Shown here: positions 61,009 to 64,000 of the stretch, in pieces
Layout of the letters: each line of letters starts with the position of its first letter
Numbering within the stretch: the first letter of the stretch is position 1
Origin: Neorhizobium huautlense
Lineage (GTDB): Bacteria > Pseudomonadota > Alphaproteobacteria > Rhizobiales > Rhizobiaceae
Length of the DNA stretch: 64,000 nucleotides
Direction: 5' to 3'
NCBI RefSeq assembly: GCF_002968575.1
Contig: NZ_PVBM01000013.1
Location: 82,932 to 146,931 of the forward strand
Notes under the pieces: model-generated
What the model was told of the DNA's origin: nothing
Database searches by the model: none
The model's input: only the letters and a program-made list of their open reading frames with translations
Translations under genes and position numbers: made by a program

Positions 61009-62130
61009 TCACGACTGCAGTGAAGGCTGCCGCATCGCTTCGGCAGCAATCGCGCCGTTTGAATTGCCAAAGGTCTCCGCCCGGACACGCGGCAGGCTTG
61101 CCGGATATTCCTTCTGGATGAATTCGATCATTTTTTCCCGCATCTCGCAGCGGAGATCAAAAGTCTTCGGTGCATTGGAAGCAGAAATGAGAACCCGGAT
61201 CTCCATGACGTTTTCCCTGAAATCCGTGATCTGCACCGCCACAACCCGCCTGTCCCATAGCTGTGACGCTGCCGCGATCTCCTCCGCCTTGCGGCGAATG
61301 GCCGAAACGGGAACCGCATAGTCGAGATAGATCATCACGGTGCCGATCAGGGCTGCCCCTTCGCGCGTCCAGTTCTGGAAAGGCCGTTCGATGAAATAGC
61401 TGAGCGGCAGGATCATCCGCCGCCAGTCCCAGAGCTTGATGACCACATAGGTCGACGTGATCTCCTCGACATTCCCCCACTCGCCCTCGACGATCAAGGC
61501 GTCGTCTATCCGGATCGGCTGGGTGATGGCGAGCTGGATGCCGGCGAGAATGTTCTTCAGCACCGGCTGCAGCGCAAGACCGAGCACGATACCGGCAACG
61601 CCTGCCGATGCGAGCAGGCTGACCCCGTATTGCTGAACGGTCGGAAACGTCATCAGCATGGCCGCAATGGTGATTGCCACGATCATCGAACCGGCGATGC
61701 GCTCGGCGATCCGCGACTGGGTGACATGCGCACGGGCCAGCAGGTTGTCTTCTGCATCGAGCTTGAAGCGGCGAAGATATACGATCATCCAGACATGCAG
61801 GACGATCTTCGCCATCCATCCGACGACGATGATGAAGCAGAGCAGCAGGACATGCCGGAGGAACGTGGATTGATCCTCGGTCAAGGGGGCGATCGCGGCA
61901 CCGAAAGACAAGGTCCAGGTGAGGATTGCAAGCCGCATCGGCCGCCGCGTACGGGCGACCAGCGACCTCCAGAAAAGATCCTTGCTCTCGACCAGGCGCG
62001 TCAGGAAGCGGAAGCCGAAGCGCTGGATGGCGAGGCCGACCAGGAAGGCGACGGCGAGCACGCCGATGCTGACGACCCCGTTCGGCAGCCATGCCGTGTC
62101 GTTGCGGAATTCCTGAATGAAGCGTTCCAT
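61009..62130 (-). CDS. Mechanosensitive ion channel (MscS family)
   Basis: 373 residues with four to five N-terminal transmembrane segments. The MscS core LLASAGVAGIVLGLALQPVLKN forms the pore helix. NILAGIQLAITQPIRIDD and the beta domain (IVEGEWGNVEEITSTYVVIK in part) follow, and the C-terminal cytoplasmic domain continues to ~365. It releases solutes under hypoosmotic stress. Alone in its direction. Confidence 0.9.
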   Translation of the reverse strand: MERFIQEFRNDTAWLPNGVVSIGVLAVAFLVGLAIQRFGFRFLTRLVESKDLFWRSLVARTRRPMRLAILTWTLSFGAAIAPLTEDQSTFLRHVLLLCFIIVVGWMAKIVLHVWMIVYLRRFKLDAEDNLLARAHVTQSRIAERIAGSMIVAITIAAMLMTFPTVQQYGVSLLASAGVAGIVLGLALQPVLKNILAGIQLAITQPIRIDDALIVEGEWGNVEEITSTYVVIKLWDWRRMILPLSYFIERPFQNWTREGAALIGTVMIYLDYAVPVSAIRRKAEEIAAASQLWDRRVVAVQITDFRENVMEIRVLISASNAPKTFDLRCEMREKMIEFIQKEYPASLPRVRAETFGNSNGAIAAEAMRQPSLQS

Positions 62131-62245
62131 GTGCCCTCACCTAGTGTGCGATGCAACACAGGAAAGGCCGGCCCCAAAAATATCACGTTTGAGGCTCTTC
62201 ATGGGCGCGGGGTGGATAAACCACGAACAGGGCGGAGAATAATGC

Positions 62246-62665
62246 ATGCAATTCGATCTCATGCGCTTCGTCGATGCGCAGGCGCCGGTCTATGCTCAGG
62301 TCCTGGATGAACTGCGGCGCGGCCAGAAGCGCTCCCATTGGATGTGGTACATATTTCCCCAGGTTGCCGGGCTTGGCTTCTCGATCATGTCGCAGCGTTT
62401 CGCGATCGGTTCGAAGGCAGAGGCCGCCGCCTACCTCGATCATCCGCTGTTGGGCGTGCGGCTGATCGAATGCACCGAAGCGATGCTGCTCCACAAGCAC
62501 CTCTCCGCCCATGCCATCCTCGGTTCTCCTGACGACACGAAGTTCAGAAGTTCGATGACGCTGTTCGATATGGTCAGCAAAAAGGGCTCGCCTTTCGAGC
62601 GAGCCCTCGTCCAGTTCTATCATGGCCAGCGCGACGAAAAAACGCTCGCGCTGCTGGAACGTTAG
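62246..62665 (+). CDS. DUF1810 family protein
   Basis: 139 residues with the family signature RSHWMWYIFPQVAGLG and YLDHPLLGVRL. No function is established for DUF1810. The 3' end holds a terminator that serves the opposite strand (62579-62606) and overlaps the convergent Tim44-domain gene by four bases. Confidence 0.88.
   Translation: MQFDLMRFVDAQAPVYAQVLDELRRGQKRSHWMWYIFPQVAGLGFSIMSQRFAIGSKAEAAAYLDHPLLGVRLIECTEAMLLHKHLSAHAILGSPDDTKFRSSMTLFDMVSKKGSPFERALVQFYHGQRDEKTLALLER
62579..62606 (-). terminator. Intrinsic terminator for the Tim44-domain gene, inside DUF1810 coding DNA
   Basis: GGGCTCGC (62584-62591), a seven-base loop and GCGAGCCC (62599-62606) form a perfect stem. On the minus strand it is followed by TTTTT. 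It lies 56 bases beyond the Tim44-gene stop, within the last third of the convergent DUF1810 gene. Confidence 0.75.
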
Positions 62666-63690
62666 GCGGCAGCCTGGATCGCCGAAAGCTTCCAGTCGTT
62701 GGCCGGCTTGCGCACGAAGGTCCAGACCTCGACTGTCTCGGTCACCTTGTCGGGATCTCCCTCGGCGACGGCGCCGGTATTGCGGTCCCGCATGAAATCG
62801 ACGCTGGAATAGCGCATCGCGACGGTTGCGTAGTCCTGGCCGTTCTCGCGCCAGGCTTCGGCAAGATCGCCCTGCAGCAGTTTCACGTCCTTGACCTCGT
62901 TCTTGAGCCCGTTGGTGGCGTTCTCGCCGAGCTCTTCCGCCAGATAGGACATCGCTTCCGGGGTCGTCAGGTTGCGTAGCTTGGCATAATCCTCGGCGGC
63001 GTAGGCGGACTGCACCTGCGTCAGCAGCTTCTCGAACTGGTCGAGGTCGCGATTGGTGATGCCGATCTCGTCGGTCTCAGGGCCTGCCTGACGCGGCGCG
63101 GCGGCGTATTCGCCCGTCGCGGCGCCACCGCCCAGCGAACCTATCTTCGGGATCTGGAACCCCGACTGGCTTTGCCGCGGCGGCTCATAGGCATTGCGCT
63201 GCTGGCCGTAACCGCCGGCAGGGCCTGCCGGCTGCTGCTGGCGGCGACCGAAGAAACGGAAAGCCAGCATGGCGAGACCGGCAATCAACGCGATCTGCAA
63301 CAACATGCCGAAGAAGCCGGCCATGCCGCCGAAGCCCGTGCCCATCATCATGCCCAGGAGGCCGCCAAGCGCGAGACCGCCGAGCAGGCCGCCGGCCAAG
63401 CCACCAAACAGCCCGCGACGCGGCTGCTGCGCCGCCTGCTGGCCAAACCCGCTCTGCGGCGTTGTCGCGTTCTGCTGCGTATTTGGCGTCATCGAGCGGT
63501 TGATCCCGGTCGGCGCCGTGGGGGCCGTGTTGGTGGTCGCCGGCGCCGAATAGGTGCGCGTCCCGCGGCTGCCGAACCCGCCACCGCCAGCGCGGCGCGC
63601 CTCGGCCATATCGACGGCGGTCAGCGAAACCGCCATGCCGACCGCAAGGATCGCGAACAGTTTCTGGAAACGCCGAAGCTTGGATAACAT
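62662..63690 (-). CDS. Tim44-domain membrane protein
   Basis: 342 residues from the ATG at 63690, second of two adjacent ATG codons after GAGGAG. Signal-type N-terminus (1-33), a Gly/Thr/Gln-rich linker, Gly-rich membrane segments (GLFGGLAGGLLGGLALGGLL and GMAGFFGMLLQIALIAGLAM), then a Gln-rich loop, and a C-terminal Tim44-like domain from about 205 (GITNRDLDQFEKLLTQVQSA). Bacterial Tim44-like proteins are membrane anchored with unknown partners, perhaps scaffolds in envelope biogenesis. The mitochondrial Tim44 domain binds the import motor. Confidence 0.88.
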   Translation of the reverse strand: MLSKLRRFQKLFAILAVGMAVSLTAVDMAEARRAGGGGFGSRGTRTYSAPATTNTAPTAPTGINRSMTPNTQQNATTPQSGFGQQAAQQPRRGLFGGLAGGLLGGLALGGLLGMMMGTGFGGMAGFFGMLLQIALIAGLAMLAFRFFGRRQQQPAGPAGGYGQQRNAYEPPRQSQSGFQIPKIGSLGGGAATGEYAAAPRQAGPETDEIGITNRDLDQFEKLLTQVQSAYAAEDYAKLRNLTTPEAMSYLAEELGENATNGLKNEVKDVKLLQGDLAEAWRENGQDYATVAMRYSSVDFMRDRNTGAVAEGDPDKVTETVEVWTFVRKPANDWKLSAIQAAA

Positions 63691-63874
63691 CATTTTCTCC
63701 TCATGGCCGCAGGGTTGCGGCATTCCCGGTCTATATAGCGACGGGCAGCATTCGATTTTAGTGGCGCCGCCGATTTTTCCCGCCGAAGTAGATAACGAAC
63801 TTCAAAGGGGGAGCCAAGTTCCAAAAATACAACCTTGAGGAATGGTCGGAGCGGTTGGCCCCGCTCATGCAGGA

Positions 63875-64000
63875 ATCGGGATAGGGGGGAGCCTATTGGC
63901 TCCGCCCCTCCCACACCACCCGGCATGCGGGTCCGCACCGGGCGGTTGGAGCAGTTGAGGTCGTCAGGCCCGTAGTTCTCCCGGCCTGGCGCCTGGGTTT
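63875..64000 (-). mobile_element. 3' end of a group II intron (domains V and VI), body outside the window
   Basis: On the minus strand, about 63948-63914 reads AACCGCCCGGTGCGGACCCG then CATGCCGGGTGGTG, a hairpin like domain V of class C group II introns, with the C-G-C triad at its base. Next, GGGAGGGGCGGAGCC, AATA and GGCTCCCCCCTATCCC fold as a domain VI-like hairpin with a bulged A in CTATCC, and the element would end near CGAT at about 63875. The reverse-transcriptase gene would lie beyond 64000. From 63691 to the element there is nothing else recognisable. Confidence 0.6.

Noticed and set aside
63690..63938. 82-codon ORF on the minus strand at the right edge
   Set aside because: It starts inside the domain V-like hairpin and has basic, low-complexity residues; it looks like intron plus intergenic DNA rather than a gene.

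Overview
The window is about 64 kb of high-GC, densely packed bacterial chromosome. Gene content points to an alphaproteobacterium of the Rhizobiaceae (Rhizobium, Agrobacterium or Ensifer type). The markers are an RpoH with alphaproteobacterial features, a DUF1127 protein, an hmuTUV haem importer beside an IsdG-type haem monooxygenase and HutX, a DUF454 protein next to hmuV, DUF3422 and DUF6476 proteins, and a bkd operon carrying its own lipoamide dehydrogenase. No phage, plasmid replication or CRISPR genes are visible. The genus call is inference from gene content, not from a search.

Left third (1-12.5 kb): housekeeping and small regulators. A SpoU-type RNA methyltransferase (cut by the left edge) and a DUF6476 membrane protein face away from an RluA-family pseudouridine synthase. 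Then come a DMT exporter with a divergent WYL regulator, an AraC regulator, a 53-residue Cys-rich protein, a DUF1127 protein, a sugar-type methyltransferase, rpoH with a strong terminator, a very long Pro/Ala-rich membrane protein, purA and a second DMT transporter.

12.5-21 kb: a catabolic island. A creatininase-family hydrolase and a LysR regulator precede a tightly overlapped ABC importer, amidohydrolase, FAD oxidase and quinone reductase operon. The regulator/operon gap holds spaced direct and inverted repeats, and part of that pattern recurs before the creatininase gene. I infer one regulon for an unidentified N-containing substrate.

21-32 kb: mostly single genes: DUF3422, LtrA, a lytic transglycosylase lipoprotein, RidA, a phytanoyl-CoA-type dioxygenase, an aldehyde dehydrogenase, a DUF4344 metallopeptidase, an extradiol-dioxygenase/esterase pair, galE-ung and DUF454.

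32-36 kb: haem uptake. HmuTUV is transcribed leftwards. An IsdG-like monooxygenase and HutX run rightwards from the same gap, which holds a candidate palindromic operator. 36-40 kb: small conserved genes and a nucleotidyltransferase/metallophosphoesterase pair with overlapping start and stop.

40-47.5 kb: branched-chain amino acid catabolism (acyl-CoA dehydrogenase, SDR, BCKDH E1alpha, E1beta, E2, E3), all leftwards, interrupted by one palindromic intergenic element. 47.6-52 kb: treZ-treY, trehalose from glucans. 52-57 kb: two nearly identical 24-residue membrane microproteins, an NDH-2 type dehydrogenase coupled to a 94-residue protein, an SDR and small membrane or regulatory proteins. 57-63.7 kb: an amidase, tRNA-Met, mnmA, an MscS channel, DUF1810 and a Tim44-domain protein. 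The right edge carries what looks like domains V and VI of a group II intron, whose body would lie beyond the window.

Apart from the last ~310 bases (63691-64000), described below, no gene-free stretch exceeds 300 bases.
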